Assembly: GCF_905475465.1 (NCBI RefSeq)
Contig: NC_062246.1
Location: 9,636,001 to 9,700,000, forward strand
DNA: 64,000 nucleotides
Reading direction: 5' to 3'
Source of the DNA: Pieris napi
Taxonomy: Eukaryota > Arthropoda > Insecta > Lepidoptera > Pieridae
Under the pieces are notes generated by a model that was given only the letters and a program-made list of their open reading frames with translations, was not told where the DNA came from and did not search any database. Below, piece by piece: positions 48,523 to 59,100 of this stretch (within the stretch, counting starts at the first letter, position 1; the number at the start of each line of letters is the position of its first letter). Both the position numbers and the translations under genes were made by a program.

Positions 48523-49122
48523 TGCCGGGTTCCACTATGCCGGACCGGCAGATATCCCTGTCCGGTAAAATTGCCGGAAGGCCTATTGGCTGTACAAATT
48601 GTATGAAGCTATTCAGATTATCCCGAGTCCGACTTTTTCGCCGAGCCCGGCATTTTTACCGAGCAATTTGTCACTACAAAAGGCCGGTAAAATCACCGGA
48701 CCGGAGTAATGAGAACAAGTTTCGGAGAAAAACCGTGCTCGGTGCTACCCGCATTTCATTCGGCTCGCATTTTCTGAGTACAGTAGACGTGTAGCATGAT
48801 GAACGACATTTAAATAGAAACTTTAATTAAATAATTGAAGAACTTTGCTCCTTCACTTCTAAGTTCACCCATCAATGTTTCAAATGTCCCAAGTGAAAAT
48901 CTTTCCCGTAAAATAGGATGTACCCAATACTTTCTTCTTTTATTTTGCCTTCTGTACCACCACCACCACAACACAACAATTTCGTCGTCCATTGTGGCCA
49001 TCGGTCCTAATTCGACTGAGGTGCTTGTCCTATTTTCTTGTAGGGTCCGGTGTAATGTGAACACTCTGTCCGGTGTCCGGTTTCCGGCAGATCTGCCGGT
49101 CCGGCATAGTGGGAACCCGGCC
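48523..49122. mobile_element. Non-autonomous PIF/Harbinger element with transposase N-terminal remnant
   Basis: Inverted terminal repeats of about 31 bp run TGCCGGGTTCC-ACTATGCC on the left and GGCCGGGTTCCCACTATGCC on the right (complement). Flanks are TTA on the left and ATA on the right, an imperfect copy of the usual TTA. The minus strand from 49001 to 48810 encodes MATMDDEIVVLWWWWY then RRKYWVHPILRERF ... GAKFFNYL, the N-terminal region of HARBI1-like transposases (RRxWVHPI ... FFNYFRM). The DDE catalytic domain is absent. Confidence 0.8.
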
Positions 49123-49851
49123 ATAGTCATTTTGTATGCTGATTTGCTATTTTGAAAAAGTACCGAGAGTTTTTAAGAAAACGTTTAGCGGTACAAAGCC
49201 GAGACTGGCCGATAGTTTCATATACTTAGAGAATTTCTGGGTTTATTTATTTTAACTTTACTAGGTTATTTTCTAAAATTTTGCCTTCTACAAATCTAAT
49301 AGATTCTTCGTACTTTCTTAGTTTATTGGTATTATAAACCCTACGTTTTTAAGCTAAATGCATGAGTAATATTAATGTGTGTTTCCTGAAAAAGTGCAAA
49401 GCCTTCACTGTAGGAATGTAATTGATTTTCACACGGCAGAAATCGCGGCTACCACCAACTTGTGATTTTAAAATATTGTCTAGTTACAAAATTGCATCTT
49501 ATCTATTTTGCAAAGTCAATTAATTTTCCACGGCACAATTTCCGTGTGTTTTTATTGCAACTCAATTAACATAAAAATAATCACATGGTTTCAAGCCAAT
49601 ATGAAAACGTTGTAGAGGATGACGAGTATTTTATATTTATTTATTTCAAAAAGATTAGTCAAGATATGTAAGTGAAACGTTGATTCGAATTTGGATAGAA
49701 TTTTAATGCATCTTTTCTCAGAGAAATCGCAAATATGGCTATTATTCCTTACATTATTTCCCCAATTTTATAACGTTACTTGTAGTGTCATTGCGTTACT
49801 AATAATTAATCCGTTCAACTTATAATTAAATTATAAATTTATCCAATTTTG
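49123..49851. other. Spacer between Harbinger element and Kazal-like gene
   Basis: AT-rich sequence with the right half of the repeat interrupted by the Harbinger element (to about 49165). It presumably includes the promoter and 5' UTR of the gene starting at 49852; no clear core promoter motif was found. Confidence 0.4.
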
Positions 49852-52800
49852 ATGAGACTTCGTGTTTTGAAGGTTTTGTTTATTTGTGTCTGCTTGACTT
49901 CACAAGATCACGCAAACTTGACAGAAATGCATACAAAGAGCTGTAAGTATATATAACCAAATAATACTATTACAATTTTTGAAATTACCATTATATGTAG
50001 GATTTAAATATGTTTAGAACACGGGGATTAAACAGGAGAAGATATGCCCATCTTCTGTCTTCTATGTAGTGTGTACCTACTGCACCGAAGGTTTTTGAGG
50101 GTAACATGCCTTCAAGTTCCCGGTAGAATTCGAGAGAGACCTCGGAGCATCTGTAACGCGGCTTTGGTTTTTGTGGTGGTTTTAGTGGGTATTGCTCATC
50201 CTCTGTCTCTGAATAGCAGAGATTCTGGTGTGGGTCGAGTCCCACATACCCCTGCAACATTCTGGGGGCAAGGGATGTGCAAGCGCATTTCTACCTGGGA
50301 TATCAAAAAAAGGATTTAAATATGTTAACAACTACAATGATATTGATGTCACTTCCTTATGTCCTAAGTTTAAGTTTTTGTGAGAAAAAAAAAAAAGAAT
50401 ATTAATGGAGGTTCAACTTTTTTGAACTATTATTTTCGAACACTTAGTGTGTACTTAAAGGACGTTTCGACATATAAATAGTCCTAGCAGGTATAGCTTT
50501 AGTTGGGTTTCATTCATAATTTATATTTAAGCTTCTATTAGTAATCGTCTCATAATGTTTAGTAATATTTTAATGTTACTTCGTGTTTCCTTACATTTCA
50601 GGAGTTCAGTTCCAGGGGACCAGGGCCTCGCTATGATGAACCGCGCTAAACATGCTGCTGAGCGTTGGTATGATCCTTATTGGGAGAATGGACATTGGGT
50701 GTTCAATAGGTATTTTAGTGTACACTTTACTCACGCACTCTGGTCACAGGTTATAAAGTAGAAATGCCCAGTTTAAAACTCAATGTCATATCTAACTAAA
50801 AATTAGTTAGATTCTTTACATTGAGTTTTGCATACCCGAATTGTTACGCAAATTCGGCGTTAAATATTGGAAAATATATTTCAAGCCTTTTTTGTTGTAC
50901 ACAAATATTTTTTTAAATGACTTTTTAGGTCTGATGGTTTTTTGATTGATCTTTTCTGTAGATTTCTGTATCTGTTTCATGATCATTTGTCAATCTATAG
51001 GCTAGTAGGTGATCAGGCTTCTGTGCTTGACACATGCCGTCGACTTATTGGGTCTAAGGCAAGCCGGTTTCCTCGAGATCTTTTTTTCACCGTTTGCAAG
51101 CAAATACGCAAGAAAGTCCATTGGTGCACAACCGGGGATCGAACCAGGGCCGCGCCGCCCATGTGTGCGAAGTGTGCAGTGCACACAGGCGCTAAGACAA
51201 TGAGGGCGCCGCCACCGAAAATATTTATGTTACACTACAATATTGAAGTTTCATTTTACGCTTTGGGTCTTAGTTTACATTAATTACTCAGAGCTTAGCG
51301 AATCAAAAGAAAGGCCGCTGCGCCGTGAGTTTTGAGTGTGTTTATGTCTTATGATTTCAATAATATGCCGACATACCTTCATAAAATCCAATATGAACTA
51401 ATTTTTATACTCGGTAACCAAATTCAACATTTTAACAAAACACCAAAATTAAAAAATAAATTGAAACTTGAAGATTCGTAAAAATAGGCCGAAAAATATA
51501 AACATTTCCCTCAAAGGCCTGCACCACACTGCCTAAAAATGTCTGTGGGCTGCGATGACTGCCCTTTTTGTCCATCCCTCAGGCTCGTTTGCCCCCCTAT
51601 AAAAAAAATAGGAGGCGCTTCATGGGTTTCGCACACAGGCGCTGCCGGGGGTCGGCGCGGCCCTGGATCGAACCTACGACCTTAGGTATGAGAGTCGCAC
51701 GCTGATAAGCCACTAGGCCAACACGGTTCTGTTAATTTAAATGTAACTTATGTTTAAACTTCGAATTTAATTAAACAGAGTTAAGATGCAGTCTACTGAA
51801 CACCCATTGGGACACTTTTTGCAAAAAGGGAAATATACGAAGCATCACGACTGCAATCAAATTTGTTTAGGCATTTATGAAACGTAAGAGTGATTTGCTA
51901 AATCGTTGTTTGAAGCTATATACATATATACACACTACATATATACAGATAGTACGTTGCTATTTATTTCCAACACACACATATGCAGTATTTACAATAT
52001 TCTTATTTACAATTAATTTAATTTCTTTTTGACGATTCATAAGTGTACTTGTTTACCTATTTGAATAAAGATATTTTGAGTCAGAGTTTAATAATAATTA
52101 AAAATCGATGAACCGCCACTCTTTTTAATCGCCAAGTTTTCAGAGTCATACAAATTGTTTGAACCGGAGAAAATGAATACCAAGGATTAGAATAATCGTC
52201 AAATTTATAAAAAGCTTTTTTGATTAATTTACGTTTAACGAGAGTTTTGAATTTATTCAGAGATAATTCTCTAATTTCGCTTTTGACGAGTTTGTTGTAA
52301 AAAAGAATACAATTTCCATATAAGGAGTGGTTAATGTTGTGGAGCCTGGTTGGTCGTACGCTTAGATTTTTTCTGTTTAGATTATTATACTGGTGACTGT
52401 TTCAAAATAGTTCCTTTTTTTTTTATAGAACGGGGGGCAAACGGGCAGGAGATTCACCTGATGTTAAGTGATACCGCCGCCCATGGACACTCTCAATGCC
52501 AGAGGGCTCGCGAGTGCGTTGCCGGCCTTTTAAGAATTGGTACGCTCTTTTCTTGAAAGACCCTAAGTCCTATTTCTTTTCCTGTAATGGAGAAGTGAAA
52601 ATATCAGTGTATTTTAGCTACGGTGAGGTTTGCGCTCAACGCTTCGTGACTCGCAAACATAGATGGCGTTATGAGTATAAACAATTCCACAACATGTGTT
52701 ATTTGGAATACGAAAATTGTAAAGAGTTAAATATACGTAAGTTTTCTTATAATAAAGTTAAATCGCTAAACGTCTAAAATCGGTATATCGCGCCTATTTT

Positions 52801-53220
52801 TTAATATCTCTGCAAATAATATTAAAAAAAATCTATAAATACCTAATATTTCCAACTAAAAACATTGTTGGTTATTCATTAATATAAATACTTATAATAA
52901 TTAATAATTAAAATATAATTTTGAATTGCAGGTTATGGTTTGTATAATTTCTTAATTTATGCCTAAAATTGCTTCACGTTAAGCCAAAAATGCGATTTTT
53001 ATAAAAAAAAACATTATTTTTTAAATTACCATTTTTTATTTGAAAAACTACTAATATTATTATAGGTTGGTATCCAATTCATAAAGGCAACTGCCCTGAG
53101 TTTAAGAAAATGACAAAAAATCCCACAGACCCGTCAAAAGCGGCGAAAAGAGTAACAAAATGGCTGAAGCGGATCAATGGAAAACAAATTGGAGCCGGAA
53201 TTCCGGATTCGTATGAGTAA
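49852..53220 (+). CDS. Small secreted protein with reduced (four-cysteine) Kazal-like domain, four exons
   Basis: Exons: 49852-49942, 50610-50709, 52618-52736 and 53066-53220. Phases 1, 2 and 1 join perfectly to a 154-residue protein. Residues 1-17 or so (MRLRVLKVLFICVCLTS) are a signal peptide. The middle is rich in Trp and Tyr (ERWYDPYWENGHWVFN). The domain EVCAQRF ... FHNMCYLEYENC ... IHKGNC matches the second half of a Kazal fold (C-x-N-x-C-x-L-x4-C ... G-x-C), but the first two cysteines are absent and the loop after VCA is longer and basic. The C-terminal 40 residues are basic (KAAKRVTKWLKRINGK). A role as a protease inhibitor or as another secreted factor is inference only. Exon 2 has an alternative acceptor at 50616 that would remove two residues. 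Confidence 0.8.
50775..50829. repeat. Imperfect hairpin
   Basis: AAAACTCAATGT ... TCTAACTAA is complementary to TTAGTTAGA ... ACATTGAGTTTT. It lies in intron 2 of the Kazal-like gene, 65 bases after the donor. Confidence 0.5.
50940..51725 (-). mobile_element. tRNA-derived SINE split by a hAT MITE
   Basis: 50940-51144 is the body and box B (GGGGATCGAAC on plus), and 51666-51725 resumes at GATCGAACCTACGACC and ends with CCACTAGGCCAA (box A). Removing 51145-51665 and one 8-bp repeat restores the family consensus. Confidence 0.75.
51145..51665. mobile_element. hAT-type MITE inside a SINE, 8-bp target duplication
   Basis: The ends are CAGGGCCGCGCC and GGCGCGGCCCTG (perfect 12-bp inverted repeat starting CAG). 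GATCGAAC is duplicated at 51137-51144 and 51666-51673, exactly 8 bp as for hAT transposons. The interior is non-coding and 521 bp in total. Confidence 0.85.
52005..52330 (-). repeat. LINE-like repeat tail, minus strand
   Basis: Inverted relative of 25300-25650, sharing CTCTCGTTAAACGTAAATTAATCA (in parts) and GAATCGTCAAAAAG-type tail on the minus strand. It lies in intron 2 of the Kazal-like gene. Confidence 0.55.
52418..52585 (-). repeat. Dispersed repeat copy directly before Kazal exon 3
   Basis: Complement of the 13430 family: GGGCAAACGGGCAGGAG, TCACCTGATGTTAAGTGAT, CCCATGGACACTCTCAATGC, AGTGCGTTGCCGGCCTTTTA. Exon 3 of the Kazal-like gene starts only 33 bases later. Confidence 0.7.
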
Positions 53221-53292
53221 ATATGATGTGGAGCGAATGAATCTATCTTTCACACCAAGTTGATTTAGTCTAGTTATAGTTAATTACCCTTA

Positions 53293-53513
53293 GGGAGCGT
53301 TCAAGTATTACGTAACGTATTTTGTCCTTTTGTAAAACGTTACGATGCGGGGCGGGGATAAAATTACGCGTTATTGTCAATATTTTTTTCGACTTACACC
53401 ACATAATACTAACTAAAGAGTCACTAAGTGGTCACGAAACCTTTTACTATACTTGGGTACTGAAAAACGTTACGGCGAGTTACAATTGCGTTACGTAATA
53501 CTTGAACGCTCCC
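53293..53513. mobile_element. Harbinger-like MITE, TTA duplication, 3' of the Kazal-like gene
   Basis: The inverted terminal repeats are GGGAGCGTTCAAGTATTACG and its complement, perfect for about 25 bp. TTA lies at 53290-53292 and 53514-53516. It begins 72 bases after the stop codon, before any AATAAA, so it is probably in the 3' UTR. Confidence 0.85.
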
Positions 53514-55357
53514 TTAGAAGGAACTTTACAATACTTTTACCCAGTACTATATGTAGATAATGTCCGGTTATGACCCATGCAACGCATATTCAAATATTTG
53601 TTAGTTTTCTTCACTAACCTACTTTTAACACACGAGATATCGACAGCGTCTTTGAAAAATCATGTTGCTTACGAACATCATTTTAAGAAGGATTTTAAGA
53701 CTTTCATCATACATAGATAAAAACAGCGACGCATGTAGCGCTATACCAATATAATTATAATATAGTAATTTAATTAAAACAACTTATAAATTATTATTTT
53801 TTTATTTTATAATTGGCAGTTTTACATAAGCACATTTTTCGATATAGCTACAAATGGTAATGGCGAATCTAGTTAATTATCTTAATTCAACGTTTTACAA
53901 TAAAACGATTAATAATAAAAAGTGTACAGTATGTAACGGAAACTCAATAAACTGTATAAAAAATAATTTTAAATTATAATTCAGAGGTAAGAGTTATCTC
54001 ACAATTAAATTTGTATTTAACAACCTCGAAAATTCGATTGCCAAAAAACTTGAATTATCAAAAAATTCAGCAAATAAATACGTCCCCTGATTTAGCTTCC
54101 AAGACTCCAACTTGAGGTCATTCACCCACAAAGGTCATTGAACCTTTGCTCTTCAATTTGAGGGTGAAAGATCCCAAATTTGAGTATTGGAAAATTGATA
54201 GCATTATATTATGTTTTATCTAAATATTAGAATTTTCATACAACATGGTTGTGTGTCTCACACGCACAGACTTAAAACATCACAAATATAGACATATAAA
54301 CAAATAATTAATGTTACTAAAGCTATACACTGCAATAATAGGTTAATACCCATACCGTTATAAACCCTATTAGCACGAAATGAAAAGCAAATATATTCCA
54401 ATAAAATTGGTTGTGAATGACGCACTGGAATCCTACTAGTTTATACTAGTTTTTATACGATGCTCGACTAATCACATTCAAGCATTGTTCACAGTTGCAG
54501 TATTCAATATATATTTATTACAATTTATTATATTTTCTAAGCTACATAATCTAATACTAAATATAAATAATATACATCTAAAGCAGTTTATGTAAATCAT
54601 TTATAGTCACTTTCTTACAAGACTAGGGCACTTTAAGTCATTTTATCACAAACAAATATTTATAAAATTTTAATTTCGTCAAATGTACAATATATAAATG
54701 AAGAACTTTTAGTTGGAAAACACAGTTAAATTGTGTTAATAGCAACTCGGAAAGTATATTGTTTTATTTCCCTCAAGGATTGACTATTGTATCTTGACCG
54801 ATCAGAAAACGAAATATATATACATATATATTCATTTTACACTAACGGCCGTATTCCAATTCGTATGTTTTCTTGTCTTGAGTGTACTACATACTTAAAC
54901 AGACTTTCAGACTAACTTTGGATTGGTGTTACGAGTTTTATTTCTACAAAAATGCTACACGAAAACAAGTTCACATAAGCACTACCTTTTCTACGGCAAT
55001 CATTCTATTAAATGTATTAATTTTTAATATTATTTGGTGTTATTTTGACCAACTTCAAAAAAGTGGCAAGCTATAGCTAGATCTTAATTAATAAATCATT
55101 TTTCATTGATGTAAAAATTTGCTTTAAATCCATGCCAAAAACTTCATTCATATACATTACAGAGGAGACATAGACAAAAACACTTTGCCTTGACGTGACC
55201 CACTAAGGGTTAATGTAATTTTATGGGGATCGACATGACATATACCTTTGATACAGATACCCTGGGCTAATGTCATTTCAAACCCAAATCATTTGGGTTA
55301 AGTCTATCGCAAAGTATTTGTATTGCAAGCCCCAGAAAAGAGTTATAAACCAAAAAA

Positions 55358-55683
55358 GGGTGCGTGTACTTATGTACGCGCGTAAGAAGTTATACTTCTT
55401 TGGCATTATTAAAAATAGTTTTTGATTGCATGCAAATAATTAATTACAATTAAATAATCAAAGACTGGAAAAAGAGTCATTATAGTCGATAAAGTTACAG
55501 TTCTCTTACATTAAGTGCAACATAAATTCTATTATTATTCGAATGTTGTTTTTAAATTATGTCCAATGCCGTAGCATCTTCCGTGGGCAACTTCATTCTG
55601 TTAATTTTGTGTCACGGTGCGCGCGCATCCTAAAATTTCACTCTCATCAATTTTTCATAACGCGCCTAAAGAAGTATAACTTC
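55358..55683. mobile_element. Family B element, copy 2
   Basis: Left GGGTGCGTGTACTTATGTAC, CGCGCGTAA, GAAGTTATACTTC; right CACGGTGCGCGCGCATCC ... AACGCGCCTAAA, GAAGTATAACTTC. The ends match 38656-39166 with very few differences; the interior differs in length. Confidence 0.65.
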
Positions 55684-55922
55684 AAAAGATTTTTATATAG
55701 ACCTTAGACACAAAAATATCATATTTGTATTCCAAATAAAAAAAAATGTAGAATAATATTGTCTATGGTTTACTCAAACCTTGTTGACCACTCAAAACGT
55801 CGAGTTATGTAAATTAAATCAAGTTGCGCTCGTTACAAAACAAAAATTCATTTGTTTTAAAAAAAAATTTATTGTTAGGATCCAGAAATGAGTTGGATTT
55901 AAAGCATTTTCTATAAGAATGA

Positions 55923-55928
55923 TTTATT
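55923..55928 (-). terminator. CDAN1: Candidate poly(A) signal of CDAN1
   Basis: AATAAA on the minus strand, 216 bases after the CDAN1 stop codon. Confidence 0.45.
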
Positions 55929-56143
55929 GTCATTATTAAAAAAGGCTAACTACAAAAGTAGTTCTATACTTACTAGTAAATTGCTACTCATTACTACGAT
56001 TCTATTCAACGATTCGTATGTGTTACATAAAATGAACATCTAAAATTCTCTATAAAACCAGGTTTAAAAATGGACATATTATGTATACAACATAAATATT
56101 AAGGCATATTTATAAGTATTGGAGATTTACACGATTTTGTGTC

Positions 56144-59100
56144 TTATTCAAGTGGCTCAAAGTCCATATTCCCACAAAAGTCTGCCAGGAAATCGAGGAA
56201 CAATGTGAATTTTCCTGTCGATGATCGATTCCATTTCGATGATACACATTTCATGCACGTGGACAAGTTTTCAAGGATATTCTGAAGAAAAATATACTCG
56301 CTATATTACGCATACATAGTCGTACACGATATTTTATTTAATTAGATTTAACCTACTATTGATTTATAAATATTATCTCTATGTATAACTTTATGTTTTG
56401 AATGTACCAAGGAAGAATTGTAAGATAGTCACTCACATAATATGGAGCCCCCTAGTATGAGGACTACCGTAAGAATATTTTGATATAAATAAATTGTATT
56501 TATACAAGTATATAGAAATATATTCACCTACATATGTATATTATGTTAGGTAAGTCGCAAAATAATTTTCTATATTTAAATTATAAGTCAGAGAGTAATT
56601 AAATAAACGGAGTGGAAAATAACGTTATATATCAAAATCATACTAATTTAATACAAATAAAATATACGTTAAACTATTTATATGAAATCTATTCAACACT
56701 TTCAGCTTTCAAAATCTCTATATAACAAATTTTCGAAGGACCAAAAAATATCCGGCTTGAAGGTCCAAAAAATTTGCGTAAAAATTTTCATTTCTATACA
56801 CTTTTGTTATACATTAAATATTTTTTTGGGAAATCTATTTAATATTAAAAGTACCCTGCATAAAAACTTCTTAAAAGGGAAAATCAAAATTAATAGGCTT
56901 TCACGTGAATATTAATTGTAAGTCAATTATTTTTGTAATAGTTACCTGCGGCCAGTCCTGCCTATACACTGCCAAGCATTGTTCAGTTAAGGAATCCTCA
57001 CTTAAGTAGGCCTGTTTTAACATGAAAACTAGAACATCTGCTAATGCCTGCCATATATCAGAACTTTTGCGGTTTGATTCACTCATTAACACAATGTTTC
57101 GTGGACAAAGGATGCGATCAAAATATTCCAGGTTCGGATCCGATTCCGTATTTGGGCTTTCCACTGGAAATACAAAAAAATATCAAAAAGTTTTGTTCTA
57201 TGTTTCTGTCGTAGCCAAAAAACTTAATTAGCCGTTCTATCAACAGCCTAGCCTCTTAACTAAACAGCGCCGTTTAACTAGCGGCCTGAATTAGCCAGAT
57301 GATCAAACAGCTGATCGATGACGTTTCATAACTTGCTTAGCCTGTTGACTGTTAATTTAAATTTAGTTCCACTTTCTTCCACTCTCAAACTAGAAACGAA
57401 ACTCTTTAAACTGTCAATATGGCGTTCGCTAACCACAAGTTTGATGGTGTTTTCCAAAGTTTTTGAAAACAAAGTATTTACTAATAAAATTAACGATTTG
57501 GGTCGTTTTTATACGCAATCTGTTTAGATTAGCGCGTATAACCAAAGAACCACGACCAAAGAAAGTCTAAAATTTATAATAGGAACAAAGAAATGGCGAC
57601 GAAAAAATTATAAAAAAAATATTGGTTGTTTGTAAAGTAGGTTTACGATCGAGATGTTTACGTGATAACGTCTTATTGGTGATATAAGTTTTTGGGAAGT
57701 AAGGAATTAATGAAGATAACAATTTTTTCAAATTTTAAATTACATCTATCGTTTTATTCACACTTTTGATGATAAATTTCGGGTGTAAAATGACAAGTTT
57801 ACTTATTCGACTATGATATACATTTTTCTTCATACATTCACGGAATGACTGGCAGCGCTCGAGATGAGACGGGAGATCGGTCCGTCTCTCTCTCGTTATA
57901 CCTGCGATCGCGCTCGTGAGGTTTTGGTGTGACACAAGTTTCTGAACATGTCACCCGACTAAAACGATTTTAAAGACGTTATCACGTCAAAAAATATCAT
58001 AAATTTTTGACACTTAATACAAATACCTTTACTATCATTTGTAACGACATTCCCATTTTTCTCTTTCTCATCATAAATAACTTTTCCAATTGGACCTTCT
58101 TCATCAGAAATGGGAGTTGGGGCTCTTTCCTCCCTAAAATCTGTAAACGTGGGGGAAATGCTTGCCCGTCTTTCTGGTACGGTGAGTTCTTGGGGTGATG
58201 AAGGTTTTCGATCCGGGCAACAATTGTTCCATATATTGTGAAGGCTTAGGAGCAATTTTTCATTCAATTGCTCAGGTTTTCTGCTGACTAAAAGTATTTT
58301 TTATTAGAAATTTATTTATTTTATAACTTCGAGTAAATTCAGTATTGTATCAAGGGCTATAAAAATTATCTACATAATAAGTATGTATATAGTCACCAAT
58401 ATTTAGATATTATTACAGTAAGTACGTTCATGGCTATTTTTTGTTATATATGTAGGAATTTTTATTTACGCTATTGGCTACCTATATAATTTTGTGTAGT
58501 ATATCCGCACGCTTGCAAAGAACGTTGAACAAACAAACATACACAGACCTAAATAAATCAATTTAAAATTTATGACACAGAACTTTTATATTCCTACATA
58601 TTTGGCTGTCATACATATACAATTATACAATCAGGAATCTTTAACAATTATTTGAAATGTAGAAGCCAAATATATTGGCATATAAGGTTAATCAATGTGG
58701 CAATTGGTTTCAGCATTAATTAAAAATGATCACATATTTCAAAAAAATACGTTCAATCGCTCTCCTAAATACAAAAGCAAAGTTGTATTATAATTTTTTT
58801 TCATTACAATCTAAAATATGGAAATTTTATGCTATAAGTCAAATTTTGTATTGAACAGTGTAATCTATTCTTTTGGGTGGGTTAAATTAAACCAAAAAAC
58901 TTACCAAAGACAATACAATAATCAACACTCAACTGCAGTATTGCTTTTTGCGCTGGCGGTCTGCAATACGGGTTCTTAATAGTACAACGTGCGCATAGAT
59001 CCAGTATTGGATAGATATCGTCACCATCTTCGTAGTCTAACAGGAGGCATATTTGTTCCTGAAAAGCAATTTCTTTTAACTTAAACGACTGACGAAACAA

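Larger units (their letters stand above)
53514..56143. other. Intergenic region between Kazal-like gene and CDAN1
   Basis: The two genes converge here. No gene recognised. A plus-strand AATAAA at 53946 could serve the Kazal-like gene. The family B element at 55358-55683 and a minus-strand AATAAA at 55923 are the only other features. Confidence 0.55.

Noticed and set aside
48300..48794. 164-codon plus-strand frame
   Set aside because: It runs across the left end of the Harbinger element and its GC-rich inverted repeats; a chance frame.
51002..51283. Several overlapping frames of 60-113 codons near 51000-51280
   Set aside because: They fall in a SINE and the hAT MITE; the apparent coding is produced by GC-rich repeat sequence.
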